DNA of 64,000 nt from Parvibaculum sp046297875 (GCF_046297875.1 NZ_JBKBHD010000001.1:1984001-2048000), one strand, 5' to 3'. Shown: positions 1-8,385, counted from the stretch's first letter. The notes: generated by a model from the sequence alone, not told the origin. Numbers and translations are program-made.

Positions 1-21
1 AAACCTGATACGGAAAATTCG

Positions 22-990
22 ATGATAACTGCCTATGTGCCGGTCAATGGCACCCTGACCCCCGTTGAGGTCGAAGTGGGATCCGCCATTCCGGCCGATG
101 CGGTCTGGATCGATCTTCTTCAGCCGACTGAGGAAGAAATGGCCTTTGTCGATGTGAAGTTCAGCCTTGATGTGCCGACAGAGGAGGATATGCAGGAGAT
201 CGAGGTATCGAGCCGCCTTTATGTCGAAGACGAAGCCGTCTACATGACGGCGACCATGGTAACGCAGGCCGATACGCCGATGCCGCAGGTCGTGCCTGTC
301 ACATTCGTTCTTGCCGGGCACCGGTTGTTGACCCTTCGCTATGCCGAGCCCACGCCGTTCCGCCATTTTGCGGCCGAAGCGCGGCGGCACAGCCTGGCTT
401 GCGCCAGCGGCGAGGAGGTTCTGGCCGGCCTTCTCGATGCCATAACCGACCGAATTGCCGACATTCTCGAGAGAATTCAGTCCGACATCGACGGCTTGTC
501 GCATGAAATATTCGGGCAGCGAGGAGGCAAGCAGAAGCGCAATTACGACGACATCTTGCGGCGCATCGGCCGCAGCCATTCGCTTACATCCCAGCTTCGC
601 GAGAGCCTTGTCAGCTTTGTCAGGATGGTCAGTTTCATTGCGCGTCCGTCGACGGAAAAACGGCCGAAATCGACCGAGCGCGCCTTCAAGACGATTTCGC
701 GCGACCTGACGTCGCTCAGCGATCATGCGAGCTTCATCGCCAACAATACGAGCTTCATCCTCAATGCGACGCTCGGCCTGATCAGCAACGAGCAAAGCGG
801 CATCATCAAGATTTTTTCGGTTGCCGCTGTCGTCTTCCTGCCGCCCACGCTGATTGCGAGTATCTACGGCATGAATTTCGAGTTCATGCCGGAACTGGCC
901 TGGCCGCTCGGCTATCCAATGGCGCTTGTCGCGATGGTGTTCTCGGCGGTCGGTCCCTATCTCTTCTTCAAGTATCGCGGCTGGCTATGA
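22..990 (+). CDS. CorA-family divalent metal ion transporter
   Basis: This 322-residue protein belongs to the CorA/MIT family of Mg2+/Co2+ channels of the inner membrane. The C-terminus shows the family layout: a first membrane helix ending in the selectivity loop YGMNF (Gly-Met-Asn at residues 283-285), then a second membrane helix and a short basic tail (FKYRGWL). The long N-terminal half is acidic, mixed alpha/beta then helical, as expected for the cytosolic funnel. Length matches the family. The start ATG at 22 is close to the window edge, so upstream context is not visible. The stop overlaps the start of the next gene by four bases (ATGA), which implies translational coupling. Metal specificity cannot be read from the sequence. 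Confidence 0.93.
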   Translation: MITAYVPVNGTLTPVEVEVGSAIPADAVWIDLLQPTEEEMAFVDVKFSLDVPTEEDMQEIEVSSRLYVEDEAVYMTATMVTQADTPMPQVVPVTFVLAGHRLLTLRYAEPTPFRHFAAEARRHSLACASGEEVLAGLLDAITDRIADILERIQSDIDGLSHEIFGQRGGKQKRNYDDILRRIGRSHSLTSQLRESLVSFVRMVSFIARPSTEKRPKSTERAFKTISRDLTSLSDHASFIANNTSFILNATLGLISNEQSGIIKIFSVAAVVFLPPTLIASIYGMNFEFMPELAWPLGYPMALVAMVFSAVGPYLFFKYRGWL

Positions 991-1583
991 GCGGTGTGCG
1001 GACCGAGTGGATCTGGATCCGCCATGCGCCGGTGCAGGGGCAGGAGAGCCGCTATTTCGGCCAGCTCGATGTCGCGCCGGAGCCGGTCGATCCGGCGCTC
1101 GCAGCAGCCATTGCGCGGCGCCTGCCGGGCGTTGCCGTCTGGCTTTCCTCGCCGCTCACGCGGGCGCGCGTGACGGCGATGGCGCTCAAGCCGGGGGCCG
1201 ACCCGATCCCCGTGTCGGATTTCAACGAACAGAATTACGGGCTCTGGCAGGGCCGTTCCTACAACGATGTCTATACGGCGAACCGCACGCTCGACTGGGC
1301 GTGGCCCGCGGAAATCGTACCGCCCGAGGGGGAAAGCTTTGTCGATGTCGCAACGCGCGTCTATGCCGGTGTCCGCCGCCTGACGGAGCATTATGCGGGG
1401 CACACGCTCGTCTCCATCGGGCATGCGAACACGATCCGCGCCGCCATCGCGCTTGCGCTTGAAATCGATCTTGCGACGGCGCTTCGCATCGATATCGCAC
1501 CGCTATCGGTCACGAAACTCGGGTGTAGGATGGTGGATGGCGAGGTGCAGTGGAGCGTCGGCTGCATCAATCACGAAGTGTGA
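987..1583 (+). CDS. Histidine phosphatase (phosphoglycerate mutase-like) family protein
   Basis: The 198-residue product has the histidine phosphatase fold. The phosphate-accepting motif is seen as IRHA at residues 11-14, where the family usually has RHG, and the second catalytic histidine lies in SIGHANTIRAA near residue 150. A glutamate-rich central stretch (EQNYGLWQG) matches the family's general acid region. Members act on small phosphate esters, for example phosphoglycerate or alpha-ribazole phosphate; the substrate here is unknown. It starts in the ATGA overlap with the upstream CorA gene, so the two are probably one transcription unit. The Gly-to-Ala change in the RHG motif is conservative and found in many active members. 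Confidence 0.88.
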   Translation: MSGVRTEWIWIRHAPVQGQESRYFGQLDVAPEPVDPALAAAIARRLPGVAVWLSSPLTRARVTAMALKPGADPIPVSDFNEQNYGLWQGRSYNDVYTANRTLDWAWPAEIVPPEGESFVDVATRVYAGVRRLTEHYAGHTLVSIGHANTIRAAIALALEIDLATALRIDIAPLSVTKLGCRMVDGEVQWSVGCINHEV

Positions 1584-1610
1584 TCCGAGCGAGTGGAATT
1601 CAATAATTAG

Positions 1611-1703
1611 CGTCATGGCCCGGCTTGTCCGGGCCATCCCCGTCTTTCTTCTGTGGTTGTATCAAAGACGTGGATGACCCGCATAAAGCGGGTCATGGCG
1701 GTG
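1611..1703. repeat. Dispersed intergenic three-hairpin palindromic repeat, copy 1
   Basis: About 93 bp in the gap between two convergent genes. It carries a hairpin with 9-bp arms ATGGCCCGG/CCGGGCCAT (1615-1637), a middle stem CGTCTTT/AAAGACG (1641-1647 with 1664-1670), and a second 9-bp-arm hairpin ATGACCCGC/GCGGGTCAT (1674-1696). The same three-stem unit recurs almost unchanged at 31155-31246, and a fused short form occurs at 37775-37805. The position between converging stops suggests it may also serve as a bidirectional terminator, though it has no T-tract. Confidence 0.85.
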
Positions 1704-1717
1704 TGGTTTTTGAGGCC

Positions 1718-2302
1718 CTACGCCTTCCGCGCTTCCTCTTCCCAGAGCGAAATGCAGTTGGCCACGTGGTGTTCCGCTTTTTCCAGCGCCTCGACGACGA
1801 GGGCGATGCGCTTGCCCGTCATCTCCTGATAGGCCGACGCCATGAAGATGCCGCTCGCGTGGGTCTCAATCTCATCGCAGAGGTCCACATCGGCGCCAGC
1901 CTTGCGCAGCGCGTCCGCGATCTCCTGCAGGCGTTCCACCGCTTCCACGATGTCGCGCGAGGCGCGGTCGGCCGCTTCCGCCACGGCGGCGAGATCGTCG
2001 TTCGATGCGGGGATATTGTGGCGCTCGCCGGGCTTCACGGCAGCGATCGCCGCGCGCGTTTCGCTCATGGCGCGGCGCATCTCCTGCATCTCGTGGTAGA
2101 GAAAGCCGTAGCGCGCTTCCGCCGCCGTTTCGCGGGCGAGGTCATAGAGCCGTTCGATGGCGCCGATCACCTCATCCGTGCCGCTCATGCGGTTGCGGCG
2201 GGCAAATTCCTGCAGGAACCAGCGCCCGCGCGGTGTTTCCAGCACCGCCCGTTCGATGGCGTCAAATTCGTCCGGTTCGATCCTGATGGTGGCGTTGCTC
2301 AT
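1718..2302 (-). CDS. CheZ-like chemotaxis phosphatase (putative)
   Basis: A 194-residue, almost wholly helical acidic protein. Its C-terminal part contains IFMASAYQEMTGKRI, which matches the CheZ signature around the catalytic glutamine of Escherichia coli CheZ (DFQDLTGQ), followed by a helix like the CheZ tail. CheZ proteins dephosphorylate the response regulator CheY. The ATG at 2302 is preferred over an upstream in-frame start because GGAG lies about nine bases before it. No che operon is next to it, so it is an orphan; a chemoreceptor gene lies at 10524-12689. The assignment rests on one motif plus helical character, so it could also be another four-helix-bundle protein. Confidence 0.6.
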   Translation of the reverse strand: MSNATIRIEPDEFDAIERAVLETPRGRWFLQEFARRNRMSGTDEVIGAIERLYDLARETAAEARYGFLYHEMQEMRRAMSETRAAIAAVKPGERHNIPASNDDLAAVAEAADRASRDIVEAVERLQEIADALRKAGADVDLCDEIETHASGIFMASAYQEMTGKRIALVVEALEKAEHHVANCISLWEEEARKA

Positions 2303-2433
2303 TTTCCGGGGCTCCGGGGCATGTCGGGTTCCCGGCATTATCCGGGCCACTGATTGAGCCCCTGTTAACCCGCTTGCCGCCGCCGCCCGGACATGCGAGG
2401 GAAGGGCGGAAATCCGATGAAAAGGGCCGGGTC

Positions 2434-3048
2434 GTGCAGCTTCCCATCGACATAGAGAGCATCAAGGGCTTCATGGATGCCGAAGAGGGCCGCGCGCTCC
2501 ACGAGGCGGCGCTTGAGGCGTCCCGCCTCGGCCCCGTGCTTGAGATCGGCTCCTATTGCGGCAAGTCCACCGTCTATATCGGCATCGCCTGCCAGCAGAA
2601 TGGCGCCGTGCTTTATGCGCTCGACCATCATTATGGGTCTGAAGAAAACCAGAAGGGCTGGGAGCATCACGACGAGGCGCTTTACGACGCCGAAACGGAC
2701 CGGCTCAACACCTTCCCGCTCTTCCGCCGCACCATGCGCATGGCGAAGCTCGAGGATACGGTGGTGCCGCTCGTCGCGCCGTCCGAGGTCGTATCGAAAG
2801 GCTGGGGGACGCCACTGGCGATGGTTTTCATCGATGGCGGACATGGCATGGAGCCGGCGCTGACGGACTACCGCCACTGGGCGCCGCGCGTCATGCCGGG
2901 CGGCATCCTGGCCATCCACGACGTCTTCCCGGACCCGAAGGATGGCGGCCGACCGCCCTACGAGATCTACAAGATGGCGCTCGCGTCGAACCTGTTTGCG
3001 GAAGAGAAGGCCGTGAAGAGCCTTCGGCTACTCCGCCGCCTCGGCTAG
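2434..3048 (+). CDS. Class I SAM-dependent methyltransferase (Methyltransf_24 type)
   Basis: The protein shows the SAM-binding glycine-rich turn VLEIGSYCGKST near its N-terminus, an acidic residue at the end of strand 2 (LYALDHHYG), and a strand 4 to 5 segment with metal- or substrate-near acidic residues (MVFIDGGHG and LAIHDVFPD). This pattern is that of the Methyltransf_24 family, which includes sugar and small-molecule O-methyltransferases. I favour the GTG at 2434, preceded by AAAAGGG; an in-frame TTG at 2374 would add 20 residues of low similarity. Its last 21 bases overlap the 3' end of the opposite-strand toroid gene, so the two converge. The acceptor is unknown; the neighbouring glycosyltransferase suggests a glycan. 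Confidence 0.8.
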   Translation: MQLPIDIESIKGFMDAEEGRALHEAALEASRLGPVLEIGSYCGKSTVYIGIACQQNGAVLYALDHHYGSEENQKGWEHHDEALYDAETDRLNTFPLFRRTMRMAKLEDTVVPLVAPSEVVSKGWGTPLAMVFIDGGHGMEPALTDYRHWAPRVMPGGILAIHDVFPDPKDGGRPPYEIYKMALASNLFAEEKAVKSLRLLRRLG

Positions 3049-4113
3049 CGTCCGCTCGGCGAAGAGGTGTGCGGCGGGTGTGAGGCCTGTAATCGCATCT
3101 GTCGCGAGGATGACGGCGGCGGCCGTCCATGCCGGCTTTTCGGCGGGCCATGCCACGTCGTCCGCGAACTGATAGCCCATCCAGTAGGCGCCGCAATCGG
3201 CTTTCCACTGATGCTGCCAGGAGAGCATGGCTTCCGCCTCGCGGCGCTGCCCGGCAACGAGGAGTGCCATGGTCAGCTCGGCGCTTTCGGCGACCGTCAC
3301 CCAGGGCTGGTCCAGCACGCAGCGGCAACCTTTTCCTTCGGCAACGAAGATGTCCCACTTGGAAGCAAGCCGCTTGCGCGCCGCATCGCCGGTGATGACG
3401 CCTGCGAGAACCGGGTAATACCAGTCCATCGAATAGCGGTCCTTCGGCTCCCATGTGCGGTCGAAGCGGTGCGGCTTGTCGCGCAGCGCCTCGCCGAGCT
3501 TCGCGCGCGCTTCCATGAAATGACGGGAAGGGTGGCCCAGTTCGCGCGCAATCTGCGCCGCGCATTCGAGACTCTTGTAGATCGAGGAGCAGCCGGTGAT
3601 GAGCGCATCGTCTTCCGGCGTGTGCGGGTCGGCTGCCGCCCAACGAATGTCGCCATGCTCGCTCTGATGCGCGAGCACGAAGCCGATCGCGGCTTCCACA
3701 TGCGGCCAGATGCCCGCCAGCCATTTCCGGTCGCGGGTGATGAGATAATGGTGCCACGTGCCGGTTGCGATATAGGCGGCGAAATTCGTATCGCGGATCG
3801 GGTGGCCCGCGTCCTTTTCCTCGCCGGTGAAGCGCTGCTCTTCCTCGTCGAAGGGCACGGCGGAGCCGAGCTGGCCCCACCACGAGCCGTCTTTCAACTG
3901 CGTTTCGGCAAGATAGCGGAAGGCGCGGCGCGCATAATCGATCTCGCCAAGCACGGTGAGGCCCATTGCCGCTTCCGTGTGGTTCCACGGGTCGACAACG
4001 CCGCCGTCATACCAGGGGATCGCGCCATTATCGCGCTGCAGTTCGAGAATGCGCGCGCGCGAGCCTTCAAAGAAATTTTCCGGCGGGCGGTCGCCCCAGG
4101 TGAGATAGGCCAT
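3028..4113 (-). CDS. Alpha/alpha-toroid protein, glycosidase- or prenyltransferase-like
   Basis: This 361-residue protein has repeated helical hairpins rich in aromatic residues and Gly-Ser-Trp turns (for example LKDGSWW and WNHTEAAMGL), the look of an (alpha/alpha)6 toroid. Such folds occur in six-hairpin glycosidases and in terpene cyclase/prenyltransferase-like proteins. The squalene-hopene cyclase DxDD motif is absent, so I do not call it a cyclase. ATG at 4113 follows GGGAG. It is the last gene of a minus-strand operon with a GT4 glycosyltransferase and a methyltransferase (4-bp gap upstream), which makes a role in trimming or building a surface glycan or glycolipid plausible. Function is unproven. 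Confidence 0.7.
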   Translation of the reverse strand: MAYLTWGDRPPENFFEGSRARILELQRDNGAIPWYDGGVVDPWNHTEAAMGLTVLGEIDYARRAFRYLAETQLKDGSWWGQLGSAVPFDEEEQRFTGEEKDAGHPIRDTNFAAYIATGTWHHYLITRDRKWLAGIWPHVEAAIGFVLAHQSEHGDIRWAAADPHTPEDDALITGCSSIYKSLECAAQIARELGHPSRHFMEARAKLGEALRDKPHRFDRTWEPKDRYSMDWYYPVLAGVITGDAARKRLASKWDIFVAEGKGCRCVLDQPWVTVAESAELTMALLVAGQRREAEAMLSWQHQWKADCGAYWMGYQFADDVAWPAEKPAWTAAAVILATDAITGLTPAAHLFAERTLAEAAE

Positions 4114-4117
4114 GCGT

Positions 4118-4834
4118 TCAAGCCGCTCCCTTCTGGAAGTAGAGAACGACGCTCTTGCCCATCAGCGGCCCCGCGATCTTTTCAAGCGTGCGAGTGAGCC
4201 AAGGGCCCTGCAGGATGTCCCATTCGAGGAAGCGTTTGTAGAGATTGACGATCTTCACATCCTCCCGCTTCACGCCGACGGCGCATTTCAGCCACCAGTA
4301 TGGCGAATGAAGCCCATGCGCGAAATGGCGATGGAAGAACGACAGGCCCCGGCTCTCCACGGCGCCCTTGAGCTGGCCTTCGCGAAAGATGCGGACATGA
4401 CCGCCCGGCTCGTTGTGATAGTCGTCGGAGAGCGCCCAGCAGACCCATTCGGGCCAGAAGCGGGGCACACTGACGGCCAGCGTGCCGCCCGGCTTCAGGA
4501 TGCGGTTGATCTCGTTCAGTGCCTGTCCGTAGTCGGGAATATGCTCCAGCACTTCCGAGCAGAGCACCTTGTCGAAGCTCTGATCGGGGAAGGGGAGCGA
4601 AAGCGCATTGCCGACGGTGAGCGAGAAGGAACGCTTCGTCTCCGGGTCCATGTCCGGGCAGGAGCCGAAGCCCTCGCGTGTGCGGCGCACATCCTCGAAG
4701 CCGAGGTCGAGCCCGACCACGTGGCATTCGGAGTGATAATACATGGCGTGAACATGCCGTCCCGCGCCACAACCGAGGTCGAGCGCGCGTTGGCCGTCCT
4801 TAAGCCCGAGCACGTTCAAGTCGATTGTCTGCAT
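4118..4834 (-). CDS. Class I SAM-dependent methyltransferase (Methyltransf_11 type)
   Basis: The 238-residue product has motif I ALDLGCGAGRH near residue 18, an acidic motif II (VVGLDLGFED), motif III/post I around FDKVLCSEVLEHIPD, and motif VI RILKPGGTLAVSVP. This is a standard soluble Methyltransf_11 enzyme. Its 5' end overlaps the preceding glycosyltransferase gene by 35 bases, and its stop is 4 bases from the next start, so the three genes GT4, methyltransferase and toroid protein are almost certainly co-translated from one mRNA. A sugar or glycolipid acceptor is a reasonable inference from this context, not something the sequence shows. Confidence 0.88.
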   Translation of the reverse strand: MQTIDLNVLGLKDGQRALDLGCGAGRHVHAMYYHSECHVVGLDLGFEDVRRTREGFGSCPDMDPETKRSFSLTVGNALSLPFPDQSFDKVLCSEVLEHIPDYGQALNEINRILKPGGTLAVSVPRFWPEWVCWALSDDYHNEPGGHVRIFREGQLKGAVESRGLSFFHRHFAHGLHSPYWWLKCAVGVKREDVKIVNLYKRFLEWDILQGPWLTRTLEKIAGPLMGKSVVLYFQKGAA

Positions 4835-6164
4835 CTGCTATTGTCTGCCTGTAAACGTCCACACATTCGCGCGCCGCGCGTTCCCATTTGAATTTCGCGA
4901 GAATGCGCTCGCGCCCAGCCTGGCCGTAGCGGGCGCGCATCTCGGGGTCGTCGAGCATCGCGGCAATGGCTTCCGCCAGCGCTGGCGGATTGGAGTGCTG
5001 CACTACGATGCCGGCATCGCCCACGACTTCGGGCAGCGAGCCGCCATTGGTGGCGATGACGGGCGTCCCGCAGGACATGGCCTCGCCGCAGGGAAAGCCG
5101 AAGCCTTCATAGACCGACGGCGAGACGGCGATGGTCGCCTCGTTATAGATGCGGGTGATGTCGTCGTCGGTAATGCCGCCAACGAATTCCACCTTGTCCA
5201 TGATGCCGAGCGCCTTCAACTCGTCCGAGGTGTTGCCCTCGCGCAGGCGGCCGATCACCTTGAGTTTCAGGTTCGGGCGCGTCTTGAGCAGCATCGCATA
5301 GGCGCGAATGAGATAGATGAGCCCCTTAAGCGGCACGTCGGCGCTGGCGCAGGCGACGATCAGGTCGTCGCGGCGCTTCACCTCCGGCATGGGGCGGAAC
5401 TGCAGATGGTCGATGCCATGCAGCACGAGCCGCGTCTTCGAGGCGTCGACGCCGAATTCGCGCACCACGTCGCGCCGCGTGCTTTCGGAGACCACGATCA
5501 GCGGATCGAGCTGGCGCGCCACCTTGATCTGCATGTTGAGGAAGGAATACCAGCGGCGCTTGAGCAGCTTCAGCTTCAGCGTCTTTGCGTGTTCGATGTC
5601 GATGCGCCGGTCCATCGTGATCGGGTGATGGATGGTGCCGACCACGGGCATTCCCATGTCGCGCATCTTGAGCAGGCCCCAGCACAGCGTCTGGTTGTCG
5701 TGGCAGACGTCGTAATCGTCGAGCGTGCCGCGGACATAACGCGCCATGCGCTCGCCGAATGTATAGGGCTCGGAGAAGCCGCCGGTCGCATGGCTCCACC
5801 ATTCGAAGAGGTCGATGGGCGAGGCGAACATCCAGGGGCGGATCGACTTGATCGGATGCGGGTTCGCATAGAGATCGAGCGAGGGCAGCTTGATGAGGCG
5901 GACGCGCGGATCGATTTCGGGATAGGGCGGGCCGGAAATCACATCGACCTGATGGCCGAGTTCGGCCAGCGCCTTGGCGATGTGGCGCATATAGACGCCC
6001 TGGCCGCCGGTCGTCGGATTGGAGCGGTAGCTCGGCAGCAGGATGCGCAGCGGCCGGTCGCCCTTGATCGCCGCAAGGCGAGGTCCGTCCGGCGCGCGGC
6101 GCGCGGCAACGGGCTCTTCCGGCTTGGTTTCAGCGGCCGTATTCCGCTCCAGCACTTGCGACAT
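4800..6164 (-). CDS. Glycosyltransferase family 4 protein
   Basis: A 454-residue GT-B retaining glycosyltransferase. The N-terminal domain has the acceptor-side loop TTGGQGVYMRHIAKALAELG after the first strand, and the C-terminal domain has the nucleotide-sugar binding signature SVYEGFGFPCGEAMSCGTPV followed by GGSLPEVVGDAG, which is the EX7E-type GT4 motif region. The first 35 or so residues are polar and low in complexity. It heads the minus-strand operon with a methyltransferase and a toroid protein. GT4 enzymes build lipopolysaccharide, exopolysaccharide or glycolipids; donor and acceptor cannot be told from sequence. Coding continues 35 bases into the next gene. Confidence 0.92.
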   Translation of the reverse strand: MSQVLERNTAAETKPEEPVAARRAPDGPRLAAIKGDRPLRILLPSYRSNPTTGGQGVYMRHIAKALAELGHQVDVISGPPYPEIDPRVRLIKLPSLDLYANPHPIKSIRPWMFASPIDLFEWWSHATGGFSEPYTFGERMARYVRGTLDDYDVCHDNQTLCWGLLKMRDMGMPVVGTIHHPITMDRRIDIEHAKTLKLKLLKRRWYSFLNMQIKVARQLDPLIVVSESTRRDVVREFGVDASKTRLVLHGIDHLQFRPMPEVKRRDDLIVACASADVPLKGLIYLIRAYAMLLKTRPNLKLKVIGRLREGNTSDELKALGIMDKVEFVGGITDDDITRIYNEATIAVSPSVYEGFGFPCGEAMSCGTPVIATNGGSLPEVVGDAGIVVQHSNPPALAEAIAAMLDDPEMRARYGQAGRERILAKFKWERAARECVDVYRQTIADADNRLERARA

Positions 6165-6405
6165 GCCTCAAGTCCTCTCAAACCTCGTTTGTCCGTGCGG
6201 CTCTCCGCAACAAGGCGGTGCCATCCGGGGCTCCCCTGGACGGGCGCGAACCCGGACCCATTCGGTTCCTGCCCTTTTCGGGCGGCGATGTGATGGGCCA
6301 GACAGTGAAGGCCCGTGCGCTGCGATGCGCGCCGAGCCGCGCGGATCATACCGGGTTCGTCGCGGTGCAACAACCCGCTAACAAGAATGTAAGCAACGCC
6401 CCTGT

Positions 6406-6882
6406 TCAGTTGATGCTGCGCCTTGGCGGCGGGGAATTTTCGGCCGGTTCCGGTGCCGGTCCCGATTGATGGTGAACCATGAGCCAGCCATTGCCGCTGC
6501 GGATGAATACATTGGTTGCGAGCAGGAAATCCTGCCCGATCCGCTCATAGCAGATCACGATCCCCGTGTCCTTGTGGATACCCGCTTTTGCGTGCAGGCA
6601 CTGAATATCGGGGCTGGCCGGGCCAGTCAGGATTGCATGCCAGCTTTGCAGCACGGCATCGCGCCCCTCGACCGGCGGCCAGCCGGGATGGAGGCAGGTC
6701 ACGGGCTCCCGGTCGGCCCAGACCGCGCTCATGAGCGTGGTGTCGCGGTCCGCAAAGGCCCGGTAGAAGGTCTCGTTGGCGAAGAGCAGGGCGGCCTGAT
6801 CTCGGGCGGTGGTTGAGGGCATGGGCTGGCCGTCGGCACTTGAAGACCGGGGCATTTTATCAGCGCCCGGTACGATTTGCAT
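6406..6882 (-). CDS. NTF2-like (SnoaL/DUF4440-type) protein
   Basis: A protein of up to 158 residues with the NTF2-like alpha+beta cone pattern: an N-terminal helix (ALLFANETFYRAFADRD), the WADREPVTCLHPGWPPVEGRDAVLQSWHAIL segment typical of the DUF4440/SnoaL group (a buried Trp-His patch), and beta strands ending in WLMVHHQSG. Such proteins are small ligand-binding or isomerase-like domains, often of unknown role. Start choice is uncertain: ATGs at 6882, 6855 and 6822 are all in frame and none has a strong ribosome site, though 6882 gives a 21-base gap from the upstream membrane-protein gene, consistent with an operon. The Pro-rich C-terminal tail is probably disordered. Confidence 0.72.
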   Translation of the reverse strand: MQIVPGADKMPRSSSADGQPMPSTTARDQAALLFANETFYRAFADRDTTLMSAVWADREPVTCLHPGWPPVEGRDAVLQSWHAILTGPASPDIQCLHAKAGIHKDTGIVICYERIGQDFLLATNVFIRSGNGWLMVHHQSGPAPEPAENSPPPRRSIN

Positions 6883-6903
6883 GAGGCCGATTTGTACCCG
6901 CCG

Positions 6904-7269
6904 TCAGACAGGCAGCAGGCGGAACATCAACAGGGGCGCAAGGATGACTGCGACAAGGTTCGAGGTGAACATGGTGACAAGCCAGATATCGGCTGTCCTT
7001 CGGAGGCCGTTCGCCGGGTTGCGGGCGACAAGCCAGAAGAGCAGGGGCGTCCACAGCGCGAGGTAGACGATCCCCAGCCAGCGGCTGAAACCGGAAAACT
7101 CGAACAGAATCGCCGTCAGCGCAAGCGTTGCCGACCAGACGGCGAAGATCACTCGCGCCTCGGTCAGCGTGAAGACGAGCGCAAGCGACAGCGAATTGAT
7201 GAAGATGAGCCAGTAGACAGGCCCGCGCAACAGGTCCGGCGCGGCGGCCAGATGCTCGATCAAAGTCAT
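6904..7269 (-). CDS. Small integral membrane protein of unknown function
   Basis: The 121-residue product has four hydrophobic segments (around residues 15-35, 42-60, 64-82 and 97-118), a short polar loop ARNPANGLRRTAD between the third and fourth, and no recognisable catalytic motif. I do not know the family. ATG at 7269 is chosen because GGGAGGG lies eight bases upstream; an earlier in-frame start would add a poorly conserved stretch that crosses an inverted repeat at 7286-7315. The NTF2-like gene follows 21 bases downstream, suggesting co-transcription. Confidence 0.7.
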   Translation of the reverse strand: MTLIEHLAAAPDLLRGPVYWLIFINSLSLALVFTLTEARVIFAVWSATLALTAILFEFSGFSRWLGIVYLALWTPLLFWLVARNPANGLRRTADIWLVTMFTSNLVAVILAPLLMFRLLPV

Positions 7270-7285
7270 CGCTGCCCTCCCGCCG

Positions 7286-7315
7286 GACCAAATGACCGAA
7301 ACCGTTAATTTGGTC
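7286..7315. promoter_or_regulatory. Inverted repeat, candidate operator
   Basis: Perfect 8-bp arms GACCAAAT (7286-7293) and ATTTGGTC (7308-7315) separated by 14 bases, ending 17 bases upstream of the membrane-protein start at 7269. A second nested pairing (TGACC at 7293-7297 with GGTCA at 7312-7316) uses the same sequence. The spacing, close to two helical turns between arm centres, is what a dimeric repressor would need. No adjacent regulator gene is seen. Confidence 0.45.
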
Positions 7316-7370
7316 ATAATGGCCGCAGGCGCGGGAGCGGGCAAGTCACATTCCGGTGAAAGGCCGGGTC

Positions 7371-8342
7371 TCAGCCAAAGCGGCGCTTCAGCCAGTCCAC
7401 CATGATGGCGTTAAGCTCTTCCGGCTTTTCCGACTGGGTCCAGTGGCCGCAATCGGCGATCACATGTTTTTCGAGGTCCGGCACATATTGCTCCATGCCG
7501 ATGGTGAGTTCGGGGCGGAGCACGATGTCGTCAGCCGCCGAGATCATCAGCGATGGCGCAGTGACCTTTTCGACCTGGCCCTCGCTGATTTCCCAGTTGC
7601 GGGTGAAGTTGCGATACCAGTTGATGCCGCCCTCGAAGCCAGACTTCTCGAAAAGTTTTGTGTAGTAGGCGAGTTCTTCCGCGTTCAGAAGCTGCTGGCC
7701 CGGCCAGGTGCTTTCGTCGGTGTCGAAGCTCTTGGTGAAGGAGAGGTTCTTCTGGTCGGCGGGAAGCTTGTCGTAGTCGGCGAGCTTCATCGCGCTCTTG
7801 CGGTACCAGAAGCGCATGGAGCGGGCGACATCCTTTTCGAAGATCGCTTCGGCCACGCCGAATTTCTGGAAGAAGACGATATACATGTCCTCGCCGAAGG
7901 CCATGCGCATGGCGGCAATCGGATCCATCGGCCCGCGCGGCATGAAGGGCGTGTTGACTCCGATCACGCCGGACACGCGATCGGGATGGCGCAGCGCCAT
8001 CTGCCAGACCACGACACCGCCCCAGTCATGACCGGCGAATATCGCCTTGTCGAGCCCAAGCGCGTCGAGCATGCCCGCGAGATCGTCGGTCAGATGGGCG
8101 ATGTCATAGAGCGGCACCGCGTCCTTGCCCTTCGGGCCGCCCGTGTTTCCATAGCCGCGCATGTCCGGCGCGATGGCGCGAAAGCCCGCGCCTGCGATGG
8201 CCGGAAGCTGATGACGCCAGGAATAGGCGAGTTCCGGGAAGCCGTGGCACATAACCACGGGTACACCGCCTTTCGGGCCCTGCTCAAAGACGGCCATCTT
8301 GATGCCGTTCGTGCCGACGTAGTGCGGCTCAGGAAAATTCAT
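7371..8342 (-). CDS. Soluble epoxide hydrolase (alpha/beta hydrolase)
   Basis: A 323-residue alpha/beta hydrolase. The oxyanion-hole motif HGFPE (residues 33-37) is the HGxP signature of epoxide hydrolases, the nucleophile elbow GHDWGG carries Asp106 rather than Ser, and the catalytic His lies in ADCGHWTQSEKP near residue 300. An Asp nucleophile excludes ordinary esterases and leaves epoxide hydrolase or haloalkane dehalogenase; HGFPE favours the first. The reaction is hydrolysis of an epoxide to a vicinal diol through an alkyl-enzyme ester. ATG at 8342 follows GGGAGGA. It lies 43 bases after an FAD oxidoreductase on the same strand, so an oxidation/epoxide-opening pair is plausible. Confidence 0.88.
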   Translation of the reverse strand: MNFPEPHYVGTNGIKMAVFEQGPKGGVPVVMCHGFPELAYSWRHQLPAIAGAGFRAIAPDMRGYGNTGGPKGKDAVPLYDIAHLTDDLAGMLDALGLDKAIFAGHDWGGVVVWQMALRHPDRVSGVIGVNTPFMPRGPMDPIAAMRMAFGEDMYIVFFQKFGVAEAIFEKDVARSMRFWYRKSAMKLADYDKLPADQKNLSFTKSFDTDESTWPGQQLLNAEELAYYTKLFEKSGFEGGINWYRNFTRNWEISEGQVEKVTAPSLMISAADDIVLRPELTIGMEQYVPDLEKHVIADCGHWTQSEKPEELNAIMVDWLKRRFG

Positions 8343-8385
8343 GGCCGGTCCTCCCACTGGTTTCGAAAGTCGTCTTCTTTGTTCG

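Noticed and set aside
1611..1703. Palindromic repeats considered as CRISPR units
   Set aside because: They are single dispersed units with no regular spacers and no cas genes nearby.
6165..6405. Gap before the GT4 gene searched for a tRNA or small RNA
   Set aside because: Some short stems are present but there is no cloverleaf with a T-arm consensus and no terminator.
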